From: Polaribacter sp. Z022
Lineage (GTDB): Bacteria; Bacteroidota; Bacteroidia; Flavobacteriales; Flavobacteriaceae
Direction of reading: 5' to 3'
DNA: 64,000 nt
Assembly: GCF_023555495.1 (NCBI RefSeq)
Contig: NZ_JALCZO010000002.1
Location: 558,001 to 622,000, forward strand
Shown here: positions 1-9,117 of the stretch, piece by piece
Layout: every line of letters starts with the position of its first letter
Numbering within the stretch: the first letter of the stretch is position 1
Program-made: the position numbers and the translations under genes
The notes under the pieces: generated by a model
Told to the model about the DNA's origin: nothing
The model's database searches: none
The model's input: the letters and a program-made list of their open reading frames with translations, nothing else

Positions 1-3000
1 CAGATATTTGATTTGAATCTTGGTTAGGCAATTCTCCTTTAAATAAGAAAGATAATACCTCTTTGTTAATGTTATCAACTGTTTGTTTAAACAATTCAAA
101 AGCTTCAAACTTGTAAATTAACAAAGGATCTTTTTGCTCGTAAGAAGCATTTTGAACAGATTGTTTTAAATCATCCATTTTACGTAAATGATCTTTCCAA
201 TTTTCATCAATAATGGCTAAAGTGATATTTTTCTCAAAATCTGTAATTAAAGATTTTCCTTCACTTTCATAGGCATCTTTTAAATTGGTAACAACTTGTA
301 AAGATTTTATTCCATCTGTAAAAGGAACAACAATTCGTTCATAGCGATCTCCTTCATTTTCAAAAACATCTTTAATTACTGGAAAAGCTAAAATAGCATT
401 TCTTTCAATTTTGTTTTTGTAATGTTCTGTTACAATATCGTATAATTTATCTGTTAATTCTTTTTCTGTTTGTTTATTGAATTCTTCTTCAGAAAAAGGA
501 GAAGTCATTGAAGAAAAACGAATTAATTCAAATTCAAAATTTTGAAAATCTTTTGCAAGTTTATTTGCATTAATAATAGATTCACAAGTATCATAAATCA
601 TGTTTGCAATATCTACTTGTAAACGTTTTCCATCTAATGCATGACGTCTTCTTTTGTAAACAAACTCACGTTGAGAATTCATAATATCATCGTATTCTAA
701 CAAACGTTTACGAATACCAAAGTTATTTTCTTCAACTTTCTTTTGCGCTCTTTCAATAGATTTGGTAATCATAGAATGTTGAATTACTTCGCCTTCTTTT
801 AATCCCATTCTATCCATCATTTTAGCAATTCTATCAGAACCAAAAAGACGCATTAAATTATCATCTAAAGCAACATAAAATTGAGAAGAACCAACATCAC
901 CTTGTCTTCCTGCACGACCTCTTAATTGTCTATCTACACGTCTAGAATCATGACGTTCTGTACCAATAATAGCTAAACCACCTGCATCTTTAACAGCATC
1001 AGATAATTTAATATCTGTTCCACGACCAGCCATATTTGTTGCAATAGTTACAACTCCAGGTTTACCTGCTTCAGCTACAACATCAGCTTCACGTTTGTGT
1101 AATTTTGCATTTAAAATGTTATGAGGAATTTTACGCATTTGTAACATTCTACCTAACAATTCAGATATTTCTACAGAAGTTGTACCCACTAAAACTGGTC
1201 TTTTTTGTTCTACCAATTTTACAATATCTTCAATAACTGCATTGTATTTTTCACGAGCAGTTTTGTAAATTAAATCTTCTTTATCATCTCTTTGAATTGG
1301 TCTATTAGTAGGAATTTCTACAACATCTAATTTGTAAATTTCCCATAATTCTCCAGCTTCTGTAATTGCAGTACCTGTCATTCCAGACAGTTTACGATAC
1401 ATTCTAAAGTAATTTTGAAGTGTTACTGTAGCAAAAGTTTGAGTAGCGTCTTCAATTTTTACGTTTTCTTTTGCTTCAATTGCTTGGTGTAATCCATCAG
1501 AATAACGACGACCGTCCATAATACGTCCAGTTTGTTCGTCTACAATCATTACTTTATTATCCATAACAACATACTCAACATCTTTTTCAAAAACAGTATA
1601 AGCTTTTAAAAGTTGATTCATTGTATGAATACGTTCGCTCTTTACACTAAAATCTTTATAAAGTTCTTCTTTTTGAGAAGCTTTTTCTTCAGAAGTAGTA
1701 TCAGAAGCATCAATTTCTCCAATTTTTACACCTATATCTGGTAAAACAAAGAAACTTTCATTATCAGTTTTCTTAGATAAATCTGCAATTCCTTTATCAG
1801 TTAAATCAATTTGATTATTTTTTTCTTCAACAACAAACCATAAGTCTTCATCTACTTCTGGCATTAGTTTGTTGTTATCTTGCATGTAATAATTTTCAGT
1901 TTTTTGCAAGATTTGCTTAACACCTTCTTGCGATAAAAACTTAATTAATGCTTTGTTTTTTGGTAAACCTCTGTACACTCTTAATAATAAGAATCCTCCA
2001 TCTTTATCATTACCTTCTTTAATTAATTTTTTAGCTTCAGCTAAAACACTAACTAAATGATTTTTTTGAAGAGTTACTAAATCTGCAACTAAAGGTTTTA
2101 ATTCATTAAACTCATGTCTATCTCCTTGAGGAACAGCACCAGATATAATTAAAGGTGTTCTAGCATCATCAATTAAAACAGAATCTACTTCATCAATAAT
2201 AGCGTAATTTGGAGCTCTTTGTACTAAATCATCTTTAGAGTTAGCCATATTATCACGTAAATAATCGAATCCAAATTCGTTATTTGTTCCGTAAGTAATA
2301 TCAGCATTGTATGCTTTTCTTCTTTCATCAGAATTTGGTTGATGATAATCTATACAATCTGTAGTAAAACCATGGAACTCAAAAATTGGAGCCATCCACG
2401 CTTTATCACGTTTTGCTAAATAGTCATTTACAGTTACAAGGTGAACCCCTTTACCTGTTAATGCATTTAAATAAACTGGTAGAGTAGAAACTAATGTTTT
2501 TCCTTCTCCAGTCATCATTTCTGCAACTTTACCTTGATGTAAAACAGAACCACCAATTAACTGTACATCATAATGAATCATATCCCAAGTAACTGGTTTA
2601 CCTGCTGCATCCCAAGAATTTGCCCAAAAAGCTTTATCATCTTCTAAAGTTACATTGTCTCTATTTGCAGATAATTCTCTGTCATATGGAGTAGCAGTAA
2701 CTTCAATTTCTTCATTTTCTACAAAACGTTTTGCAGTTTCTTTAACAACTGCAAAAGCTTCTGGCATAATTTGTTTTAAAGTTTCTTCAGAAACTTTATA
2801 TGCTTCATCATTTAAAGTGTCAATTTCTGTATAAATATCTTCTTGACGATCAATTTCTGCAGATTTAGCTTCTTCTTCTAGAGCAATAATTTTATCATTA
2901 AACTCTTTAGTAGCCTCTTTAATTCTGTTCTTAAATTCTATTGTTTTTGCTCTTAACTCATCATGAGATAGTTTAGAAAAAGCAATTTCGAATTTTTTTA

Positions 3001-3088
3001 CATCTTCAACTACGGGTTGTAATCCTTTTAAATCTTTCTGTTGTTTATCACCAACAAAAAGTTTAATTACTGAATTTAAAATATTCAT
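1..3088 (-). CDS. secA: Preprotein translocase ATPase SecA (C-terminus outside window)
   Basis: SecA is the ATPase that drives unfolded preproteins through SecYEG. The reading frame is open from the ATG at 3088 to the window edge, giving 1029 codons without the C-terminus. It begins [18 protein letters not shown] and shows the SecA Walker A stretch MMTGEGKT at about residue 190, the preceding [29 protein letters not shown], and the Walker B-type [19 protein letters not shown]. Length beyond 1000 residues before the C-terminal tail fits the long Bacteroidota SecA, which carries insertions relative to the roughly 900-residue E. coli protein. It is alone, with a gap of about 150 bases to the next gene. 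Assignment is certain; the end lies off the window. Confidence 0.97.
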   Translation of the reverse strand, partial: MNILNSVIKLFVGDKQQKDLKGLQPVVEDVKKFEIAFSKLSHDELRAKTIEFKNRIKEATKEFNDKIIALEEEAKSAEIDRQEDIYTEIDTLNDEAYKVSEETLKQIMPEAFAVVKETAKRFVENEEIEVTATPYDRELSANRDNVTLEDDKAFWANSWDAAGKPVTWDMIHYDVQLIGGSVLHQGKVAEMMTGEGKTLVSTLPVYLNALTGKGVHLVTVNDYLAKRDKAWMAPIFEFHGFTTDCIDYHQPNSDERRKAYNADITYGTNNEFGFDYLRDNMANSKDDLVQRAPNYAIIDEVDSVLIDDARTPLIISGAVPQGDRHEFNELKPLVADLVTLQKNHLVSVLAEAKKLIKEGNDKDGGFLLLRVYRGLPKNKALIKFLSQEGVKQILQKTENYYMQDNNKLMPEVDEDLWFVVEEKNNQIDLTDKGIADLSKKTDNESFFVLPDIGVKIGEIDASDTTSEEKASQKEELYKDFSVKSERIHTMNQLLKAYTVFEKDVEYVVMDNKVMIVDEQTGRIMDGRRYSDGLHQAIEAKENVKIEDATQTFATVTLQNYFRMYRKLSGMTGTAITEAGELWEIYKLDVVEIPTNRPIQRDDKEDLIYKTAREKYNAVIEDIVKLVEQKRPVLVGTTSVEISELLGRMLQMRKIPHNILNAKLHKREADVVAEAGKPGVVTIATNMAGRGTDIKLSDAVKDAGGLAIIGTERHDSRRVDRQLRGRAGRQGDVGSSQFYVALDDNLMRLFGSDRIAKMMDRMGLKEGEVIQHSMITKSIERAQKKVEENNFGIRKRLLEYDDIMNSQREFVYKRRRHALDGKRLQVDIANMIYDTCESIINANKLAKDFQNFEFELIRFSSMTSPFSEEEFNKQTEKELTDKLYDIVTEHYKNKIERNAILAFPVIKDVFENEGDRYERIVVPFTDGIKSLQVVTNLKDAYESEGKSLITDFEKNITLAIIDENWKDHLRKMDDLKQSVQNASYEQKDPLLIYKFEAFELFKQTVDNINKEVLSFLFKGELPNQDSNQIS

Positions 3089-3198
3089 TTTATATATGTA
3101 TGTTTTTCAGCTACTTATGTAACTGTGTTATTTCAATTAGGAGTCAAGTTATTCTAACCTGAAAAAAAAACATTTTTCCGATTAAAAAAAAACAAAAA

Positions 3199-3220
3199 AA
3201 AAGCCTCTTTAGAGACTTTA
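3199..3220 (-). terminator. Rho-independent terminator after the DUF2795 gene
   Basis: Read on the minus strand, a stem of AAAG/CUUU and CUCU/AGAG type with one mismatch is followed by a long T run. It starts about 17 bases after the stop codon of the DUF2795 gene and ends its transcript before secA. Confidence 0.7.
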
Positions 3221-3236
3221 TGTTTTTTATTTAGTT

Positions 3237-3458
3237 TTAGTATTCATCCTCATTCCAAAGATAATCATCTTCTGTCGGATAATCAGGCCAAATCTCAATA
3301 ATTGAGTCATATGCATCACCTTCATCTTCTATGTCTTGTAGATTTTCAACTACTTCTAAAGGAGCTCCAGTTCTAATAGCATAATCTATTAACTCATCTT
3401 TGGTTGCTGGCCAAGGTGCATCTGCTAAATAAGATGCTAATTCTAATGTCCAATACAT
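3237..3458 (-). CDS. DUF2795 domain protein
   Basis: Small acidic protein of 73 residues matching the DUF2795 pattern: a hydrophobic N-terminal helix (LASYLADA), then PWPATKDELIDYA, then a GAPLEVVENLQ helix, then an acidic tail (DEGDAYD, ending WNEDEY). There is no signal peptide or membrane segment, so it should be cytoplasmic. Function is unknown for the family. It is a single-gene unit with its own terminator upstream of secA, which is common for this family in flavobacteria as far as I recall. Family call is good; no role can be given. Confidence 0.8.
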   Translation of the reverse strand: MYWTLELASYLADAPWPATKDELIDYAIRTGAPLEVVENLQDIEDEGDAYDSIIEIWPDYPTEDDYLWNEDEY

Positions 3459-3628
3459 TTCTTATCGTTTAATTTTGTGCAAAAATAATTTTTTTACGCA
3501 ATTATGCAAGTCTTTTTTAAGAAATTTACTATGAACTAAATATTAAATTTTATTATCACTTATAAATCAGTTGTTTATGTGGTTTGTGAAATTTAATTAT
3601 TTATTCAAATCGAAAAATAAAGAACTTG

Positions 3629-4201
3629 TTATTTTTTTTCAGGAATCCATTTGATTTCCTCTACTGATAAGTCTTTCGACAATTTTCGTGCCAACGTAAA
3701 AAGGAAGTCAGAAAGTCTGTTTAAGTATTTTATAATGTCAATATTTATTGTTTCTAGGTCATTTAATTCAACAGAAAGTCTTTCTGCACGTCTACAAATA
3801 CATCTTGCTATGTGACAAAATGACACAGTTTGATGTCCTCCTGGAAGTATAAAATGGGTCATTTGAGGTAATTCTGCATCCATTTTATCAATTTCATTTT
3901 CTAAAAATAAAATTGGGTCATTATTAATTTTTGGAATGTTTAATCTTTCTTTTCCGTTTTTAAGAATCTCTTTTTCAATTGGAGTAGCTAGCATTGATCC
4001 TAAAGTAAATAATTCATTTTGAATTTTTAATAGCGTATTTTTAATGTTTTTATCTATTTTTTGATCCTTAATTAAACCTATATATGAGTTTAATTCATCA
4101 ACAGTACCATAACTTTCTATACGTAAATTATACTTTTTTACTCTTGTACCTCCATAAAGTGCTGTAGTACCATCATCTCCAGTTTTTGTATATATTTTCA
4201 T
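3629..4201 (-). CDS. Cob(I)alamin adenosyltransferase, PduO type
   Basis: Transfers the 5'-deoxyadenosyl group from ATP to cob(I)alamin, making adenosylcobalamin. The 190-residue protein has the PduO/MMAB N-terminal ATP-binding stretch TKTGDDGTTALYGG (residues 5-18), then RIESYGTVDELNSYIGL, and the C-terminal CRRAERLSVEL helix with the conserved Arg-Glu pair. Length matches bacterial PduO-type enzymes. It is followed by nothing on its strand for 170 bases and lies 50 bases downstream of the methyltransferase gene. Adenosylcobalamin is the ligand expected for the CarH-like regulator at 20382, so the two may be functionally linked (inference). Confidence 0.93.
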   Translation of the reverse strand: MKIYTKTGDDGTTALYGGTRVKKYNLRIESYGTVDELNSYIGLIKDQKIDKNIKNTLLKIQNELFTLGSMLATPIEKEILKNGKERLNIPKINNDPILFLENEIDKMDAELPQMTHFILPGGHQTVSFCHIARCICRRAERLSVELNDLETINIDIIKYLNRLSDFLFTLARKLSKDLSVEEIKWIPEKK

Positions 4202-4251
4202 TTATAATTTTTGTGTTTTTAAGTAGTAAAGTTACTAGTAAATATATTTTA

Positions 4252-5028
4252 TTAAACTCTAATTTTAAAGTGTTCTTTTTCTTGTTCTTTTCTAAAAAAT
4301 ACAATTCCCCAATGAAAAACATCTACAGTTACTTTTACTTTTGGGTGGTTTTTAATTTCATTCCAAGCTTCTTTCATTTCATTACTCCAATAAATATCAT
4401 CAAAAATCCAAAAACTATCATTATGTATTGTATTTAAACAAGAGTTAAAATAATTTAGGGTATCTTTTTTTGTGTGATTTCCATCAAAATAGATAAAATC
4501 GTATATTTTATTATTTATTGCTTTTGGTAATGTTTCTTTAAAATCTCCAGTTTTAATTTCTATAGATGTTAGGTTGTTTTTTTTAAATAAGTTTTGTGCA
4601 ACATTACTAGTATTTTTACAACCTTCTAATGTTAATATAGATGAATTTTGATTTCCAATTTTCATTGCTGAAGTTCCTAAACCTAATGAAGTTCCAATTT
4701 CTAAAATGTTTTTAGGTTTAAAATAATTATTAAGTTTTATTAAAAGTTTTGCTTTTTTATTAGATAGACCAGCAACTTTAGCAATTTTAGCAATTTTACG
4801 ATTATTAGTTTTAAAAACTTTTGAGCCTGATCCAAAATCGGTGACTTTTATATAGTCATTGTTGTCTAACAATTGTTGTTTTATGTTTTTAAATTTATTC
4901 CAAAAAACAGTATCATTTTTTTGATAAAAACATTTAGTTAGTAAATTATAAACAAAAGGAGAGTGAACTCCATGTTGATTGGACGATTTGAGTATAAATT
5001 TAAAATATTCTATTAGTATATAAATCAT
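4252..5028 (-). CDS. Class I SAM-dependent methyltransferase
   Basis: 258 residues with a Rossmann-type SAM-binding motif I, ILEIGTSLGLGTSAM, at about residues 108-122, motif II around ILTLEGC, and an O-methyltransferase-like FIYFDGNHTKKDTLNYF stretch where family 3/24 enzymes bind metal and substrate. The N-terminal 100 residues (HGVHSPFVYNLL) are typical of a Bacteroidota subfamily of unknown substrate. It is divergent from the polysaccharide export lipoprotein gene, sharing an 85-base intergenic region, and 50 bases upstream of the adenosyltransferase on the same strand. Substrate cannot be told from sequence. Confidence 0.85.
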   Translation of the reverse strand: MIYILIEYFKFILKSSNQHGVHSPFVYNLLTKCFYQKNDTVFWNKFKNIKQQLLDNNDYIKVTDFGSGSKVFKTNNRKIAKIAKVAGLSNKKAKLLIKLNNYFKPKNILEIGTSLGLGTSAMKIGNQNSSILTLEGCKNTSNVAQNLFKKNNLTSIEIKTGDFKETLPKAINNKIYDFIYFDGNHTKKDTLNYFNSCLNTIHNDSFWIFDDIYWSNEMKEAWNEIKNHPKVKVTVDVFHWGIVFFRKEQEKEHFKIRV

Positions 5029-5082
5029 TATAAATAAAAAAACGAAAGTAAAATAAAATTATAGCAAATCACTTTTTAAAAG

Positions 5083-5090
5083 TATATTTG
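5083..5090 (+). promoter_or_regulatory. Bacteroidota-type -7 element (TATATTTG) for the export operon
   Basis: TATATTTG matches the Bacteroidota sigma-ABfr -7 consensus TAnnTTTG and lies 24 bases before the ATG of the export lipoprotein. No clear TTTG at -33 is visible, so this is a candidate only. Confidence 0.5.
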
Positions 5091-5113
5091 TATTAATTGT
5101 TGATTAAATTAAA

Positions 5114-5908
5114 ATGAAAAAACACTTTTTATTACTCTTAACTTTAACTTTTCTATTTTCTTGTGTTCCTAATAAAGATTTAATTTATTTACAAGGTGAT
5201 CCCATTGTAAAAAAGGATATTAAAAGAATTAATAATATCCCTTACAAGTTACAAGTTGATGACATGTTAAATATCGATATAAAATCTAATGATGAAGATT
5301 TAGTTGCCATTTTTAAAAAAGAATCAAATGGAGGTTCAAGTTCTAATACAGGTCAAAATTTTGGTTCAGGAGGAGGATATTTTTCAGATTACAGTATAGA
5401 TAGTTATGGAAATATTCGAATGCCTACTTTAGGTGAAATTAATGTTTTGGGATATTCTACTTTAGAAGTAAGAAAAAAAATAGAAAACGAATTAAAAAAA
5501 TTTATAAAGAGCAAAGACGATATTTTTGTATCTGTTAAGCTCTCAGGAATTAAGTATACTATTATTGGCGAAATAAATAATCCAGGGCCTAAAGTTATTT
5601 TTCAAAACAAAGTTTCTATAATAGATGCTATTGCTAATTCTGGGGATATTACTTTAGTTGGGAATAGAAAAAAAGTAGAAGTTATAAGGAATTCTATAAC
5701 TGGAACCGAAAAATTTTTAATCGATTTAACAAATATTGATGCCTTTCAGTCTGAAGTTTTTTATATAAAATCTAATGATATTATTAATATTATTCCTTTA
5801 AAGCAAAAAGCTTGGGGTACAGGTACAACAGGTTTACAAACTTTTACTACAATTATATCAGTTTTTACATTATTAACTTCAACTTTTGTCTTAGCTAGAA
5901 ATTTATAA
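5114..5908 (+). CDS. Polysaccharide export lipoprotein (Wza/GumB-like)
   Basis: Outer-membrane exporter subunit for exopolysaccharide or capsule. The 264-residue protein starts with a lipoprotein signal peptide whose lipobox is LFSC (Cys17). It continues with a Poly_export domain (YKLQVDDMLNIDIKS, then SYGNIRMPTLGEINVLGYSTLEV) and an SLBB-type repeat (YTIIGEINNPGPKVIFQNKVSIIDAIANSG). A hydrophobic segment near the C-terminus (TFTTIISVFTLLTSTFVLA) may be a membrane anchor, as in Bacteroidota homologues. A glycine/serine-rich insert (GGSSSNTGQNFGSGGGYF) is visible near residue 75. The BY-kinase gene begins 5 bases after its stop, so the two are one transcription unit. Confidence 0.9.
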   Translation: MKKHFLLLLTLTFLFSCVPNKDLIYLQGDPIVKKDIKRINNIPYKLQVDDMLNIDIKSNDEDLVAIFKKESNGGSSSNTGQNFGSGGGYFSDYSIDSYGNIRMPTLGEINVLGYSTLEVRKKIENELKKFIKSKDDIFVSVKLSGIKYTIIGEINNPGPKVIFQNKVSIIDAIANSGDITLVGNRKKVEVIRNSITGTEKFLIDLTNIDAFQSEVFYIKSNDIINIIPLKQKAWGTGTTGLQTFTTIISVFTLLTSTFVLARNL

Positions 5909-5913
5909 TATTT

Positions 5914-8391
5914 ATGAATAATAAAATAAATTTTAATACTTCAGAAATTCAAAGCAATATAGATTTAAAAAGCTATGTTTTTAAGGTCTTGTCTTATTGG
6001 AAACTTTTTTTTGTAACCATTGTAATTGCATTAATTATTGCAAAATTCATGAATGGCTACAAACAAAAAAGATTTAGTTTAAGTACTGTAATTTCTGTAA
6101 AAGAAGAAAATAACCCTCTATTTTCTACAGGAACAAATATTGCTTTTAATTGGGGTGGAGCTAGTGATGAAATTGAAACAATAAAAGTAATAATTGGGTC
6201 TAGATCACATAATGAAAAGGTAGTTAAAAAATTAAATTTTTATATTAATTACCTAAAAGAAGGTAGGTATAGAATGGAAGATGTTTATGGCCATACTCCT
6301 TTTTCTATAAACCTAAAAACTGATAAACCTCAATTATATAATAAACTTATAAAATTAGAAATTATAGATGAAGATAAAGTGAGGTTATCTTTTGACTTTA
6401 ATAGTTTAGGGTCAAATCAACTGATTACTTATTCTAATAATTCTATTAGTCATTATTCTTCTAATGACATGAATTTCTCAAAAGAATATAAAGCTAACGA
6501 TTTCATTGAAACGCCATTTTTAAATTTTTCTTTAGAAAAAATTGGAAAATTTAATATTGGAGAAATTTATTTTATAAGGTTTGCAAGTTTTGATGGGACT
6601 GTTGGAGCATACAGAGGAGTAAGTGTTAGAACATTAACAGATGCAGCTTCTCTTTTAAGCTTGTCAATGAGTGGTCCTAATAAGAATAGAATAGTAAAAT
6701 ATTTAAATGCTACTGTACAAGTTTTAGAAGAAGATAAAAAAGAACAGAAAATTTTATATGCTAAAAAGACAAAAAGTTATATTGATGAATTATTTGTTAA
6801 AGAACAAGATAGTTTAAATAGAATTGAAAAAGAATTAGGAGTTTATAAAGAAGAAAATAATATTTATGATTTATCAATAGAAGGAACTCAAGTCTATCAA
6901 GAAATTTTAGAATTAGAAAAAGGGAAAAAAGAATTATTGGAGTTTAATGATTATTTAAATAAATTAAGAACTTATATTTTAACGCATAACCAGTATTCAG
7001 AAGGAATTCCTGTTCCTGCTTTAATTAATATTCAAGATCCTAAGATTGCTGAAGAAATAGGTATACTTATTCAAAAGTCAACTTTAAGAGAAGCTTTAAA
7101 AGATAGGGTAACAGAGAGTTATCCTGAGTTAAAAAGGCTTAATAATGAAATAATAATAGCAAAAAATAATTTATTTGAAAACATAGCCAATTTAAAAATT
7201 ATTAATAACGATAAGATTAGTAAAATTAAAAAAAGGCTCTCTGTAGCAAATTCTAAATTAAAAAAGTTTCCTTCTAGAGAACAAGGTTTAATGAAATTTC
7301 AAAGAAATTTTGAAATTTCAGAAGCTAATTATAATTATTTAAAACAAAAAAGTTATGAAGCAGGTACTGCAATAGCAGCTAATGTTTCAGATGTAAAAAT
7401 AATTGACGAAGCTAAAGATTTAGGAGAAGGACCAAATTATCCTAAACCACAGTTTAATTATTTAGTTGGGTTAATGATGGGAATTGTTTTTCCATTATTC
7501 TATATAATTGTAAGAGAAATTTTAGATAATAAAATTCACACTGCAGAAGAAATTCAAAATAATTATGCAATACCAGTACTTGGAGTTGTAGGTAGAAATC
7601 AAGGTAAAAATAATTTAGCAGTTTTTGATAGACCTAAATCATCAGTATCAGAGTCTTTTAGAGCTTTAAGATCCAATATTCAATTTTTGTTTAAAAATGC
7701 TCATAATGAGAAAGAATCTAAAACTTTAATTTTAACTTCATCTGTTAGTGGTGAAGGAAAAACGATGGTTTCCATTAATATGGCTACAGTTTTTGCTTTA
7801 AGTGGTAAAAAAACGGTACTTATTGGTTTGGATTTAAGAAAACCTAAAATTTATGATGATTTTGATTTAACAAATGATGTTGGTGTTGTAAATCACTTAA
7901 TTAATCAAAAAACACTAGATGAAATAATCTTACCAACTAAAATACCAAACTTAGATTTAATTTTATCAGGACCAATTCCACCTAATCCATCTGAACTTCT
8001 TTTAAATGAGACTGCAGATAATATGATTAAAAGTCTTAAAGAAAGATATGATTATGTTATTATAGACACACCTCCTGTTGGTTTAGTTTCTGATGCATTA
8101 GAGTTGTTTAAATATGGAGATGCTATTATATATGTAATTCGTCAAAATTATTCTGAACGTGGAATGATGAAAATGATTGATGATAAATATAAAAATAAAG
8201 AAGTAACTAATATTAGCTACGTTTTAAATGATTTTTCAATAACTAATAAATACGGTTATGGATATGGCTATGGTTATGGATATGGCTATGGTTATGGCTA
8301 TGGTTATGGAAAATATGGATATGGTTATCATGAAAATGAAGAGGATAGTGGTATTTTATCTAAAATAAAAAGATTTTTTACTTCAAAATAG
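5914..8391 (+). CDS. Wzc-like chain-length regulator with bacterial tyrosine kinase domain
   Basis: Inner-membrane co-polymerase and kinase that partners the Wza-like exporter. The 825-residue protein has an N-terminal Wzz-type region with one transmembrane segment (about residues 29-45), a long periplasmic coiled coil, a second membrane segment (YLVGLMMGIVFPLFYIIV, about residues 512-530), then a cytoplasmic BY-kinase. The kinase has Walker A SSVSGEGKT (about 609-617), Walker A' LIGLDLRKPK and Walker B YVIIDTPPVGLVSDA. The C-terminus ends in an extreme Tyr-Gly run (about residues 780-806) and a lysine-rich end. Such tyrosine clusters are autophosphorylation sites in Wzc and Etk. No glycosyltransferases are adjacent, so the sugar polymer is made elsewhere. 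Confidence 0.92.
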   Translation: MNNKINFNTSEIQSNIDLKSYVFKVLSYWKLFFVTIVIALIIAKFMNGYKQKRFSLSTVISVKEENNPLFSTGTNIAFNWGGASDEIETIKVIIGSRSHNEKVVKKLNFYINYLKEGRYRMEDVYGHTPFSINLKTDKPQLYNKLIKLEIIDEDKVRLSFDFNSLGSNQLITYSNNSISHYSSNDMNFSKEYKANDFIETPFLNFSLEKIGKFNIGEIYFIRFASFDGTVGAYRGVSVRTLTDAASLLSLSMSGPNKNRIVKYLNATVQVLEEDKKEQKILYAKKTKSYIDELFVKEQDSLNRIEKELGVYKEENNIYDLSIEGTQVYQEILELEKGKKELLEFNDYLNKLRTYILTHNQYSEGIPVPALINIQDPKIAEEIGILIQKSTLREALKDRVTESYPELKRLNNEIIIAKNNLFENIANLKIINNDKISKIKKRLSVANSKLKKFPSREQGLMKFQRNFEISEANYNYLKQKSYEAGTAIAANVSDVKIIDEAKDLGEGPNYPKPQFNYLVGLMMGIVFPLFYIIVREILDNKIHTAEEIQNNYAIPVLGVVGRNQGKNNLAVFDRPKSSVSESFRALRSNIQFLFKNAHNEKESKTLILTSSVSGEGKTMVSINMATVFALSGKKTVLIGLDLRKPKIYDDFDLTNDVGVVNHLINQKTLDEIILPTKIPNLDLILSGPIPPNPSELLLNETADNMIKSLKERYDYVIIDTPPVGLVSDALELFKYGDAIIYVIRQNYSERGMMKMIDDKYKNKEVTNISYVLNDFSITNKYGYGYGYGYGYGYGYGYGYGKYGYGYHENEEDSGILSKIKRFFTSK
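8251..8330 (+). repeat. In-frame tandem repeat encoding the Tyr-Gly tail
   Basis: A short-period repeat (6-bp unit TATGGN, mostly as 12-bp GGTTATGGATAT-like units) encodes ten consecutive Tyr-Gly pairs, then Lys and two more pairs. The unit is a multiple of three, so slippage would change tail length without breaking the frame. Confidence 0.9.
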
Positions 8392-8400
8392 AACAAAAAA

Positions 8401-8427
8401 AAAGCATCATTAATTTGATGCTTTTTT
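8401..8427. terminator. Bidirectional terminator
   Basis: Perfect stem AAAGCATCA/TGATGCTTT with a 6-base loop, flanked by A and T runs so that it reads as a terminator on both strands. It begins 9 bases after the BY-kinase stop; the deaminase gene on the other strand ends 127 bases away. Confidence 0.85.
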
Positions 8428-8553
8428 AATTTGTTTAAATTAAATTTTTTCGACTTAAAATATAACTTTTGATGTTGTTTAAAAGTACTTTATTAAAGTT
8501 AAAATCATTATTATTTTAATAAATAAAGATGTATTTAAGGTTATTACTTAGCT

Positions 8554-9033
8554 TTAATACTCAGTTTTATCTTCTTTTTTAGACCAATTATTAAATGGCT
8601 CTAAAGCAATTTGCCTGCCAATTTGTTCAAAAGGGATACTTCTTTTATCATAAGGCAAAGGGATTTCTTTGTAAATAAATTCATCATCAAACCCAATATT
8701 TGCAGCATCTTGTTGGTTGCTACCATAATATACTTTATCTGGTCTTGCCCAATAAATTGCTCCTAAACACATAGGACAAGGCTCACAAGAGGTATAAATA
8801 ATACAACCATCTAATTGAAAAGAACCAATATTTTTGCATGCATCTCTAATTGCAGTTACTTCTGCATGAGCTGTAGGGTCGTTTGTAGAAGTTACTTTGT
8901 TATTTCCTCTTCCAATTATTTCTCCATTTTTAACAACTATACAACCAAAAGGTCCACCTTCATTATTATTCATTCCTCTTAGAGCTGCTTTTACAGCTTC
9001 ACTCATAAACTTTTCGTGTTTATTCATATTCAT
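8554..9033 (-). CDS. guaD: Guanine deaminase-like nucleoside/base deaminase
   Basis: Zinc-dependent cytidine-deaminase-fold enzyme, most like Bacillus GuaD, which converts guanine to xanthine. The 159-residue protein carries the zinc motif HAEVTAI (His and catalytic Glu) and PCPMCLGAIYWARP (two Cys), preceded by GGPFGCIVVKNG. The C-terminal part (AANIGFDDEFIYKEI, then SIPFEQI and FNNW) is the portion characteristic of the domain-swapped guanine deaminases rather than of TadA. The start MNMNKHEKF offers two Met within three codons; either is possible. It stands alone after fumC, separated by the fumC terminator. Confidence 0.8.
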   Translation of the reverse strand: MNMNKHEKFMSEAVKAALRGMNNNEGGPFGCIVVKNGEIIGRGNNKVTSTNDPTAHAEVTAIRDACKNIGSFQLDGCIIYTSCEPCPMCLGAIYWARPDKVYYGSNQQDAANIGFDDEFIYKEIPLPYDKRSIPFEQIGRQIALEPFNNWSKKEDKTEY

Positions 9034-9067
9034 TTTCTAGTTTTATGATTATTTACTTTAGCCAAAA

Positions 9068-9094
9068 AAAGCTGCATAAATTATGCAGCTTTTA
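9068..9094 (-). terminator. Terminator of fumC
   Basis: Stem AAAGCTGCATAA/TTATGCAGCTTT (minus-strand reading) followed by a T run, 24 bases beyond the fumC stop. A run of T also follows on the plus strand, so it could work both ways. Confidence 0.85.
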
Positions 9095-9117
9095 AAAGTT
9101 ATATAAAGTTATTAATT

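Noticed and set aside
4186..4437. Plus-strand reading frame inside the methyltransferase gene
   Set aside because: Lies opposite well-supported methyltransferase sequence and is only an AT-rich, Phe/Ile-rich shadow.
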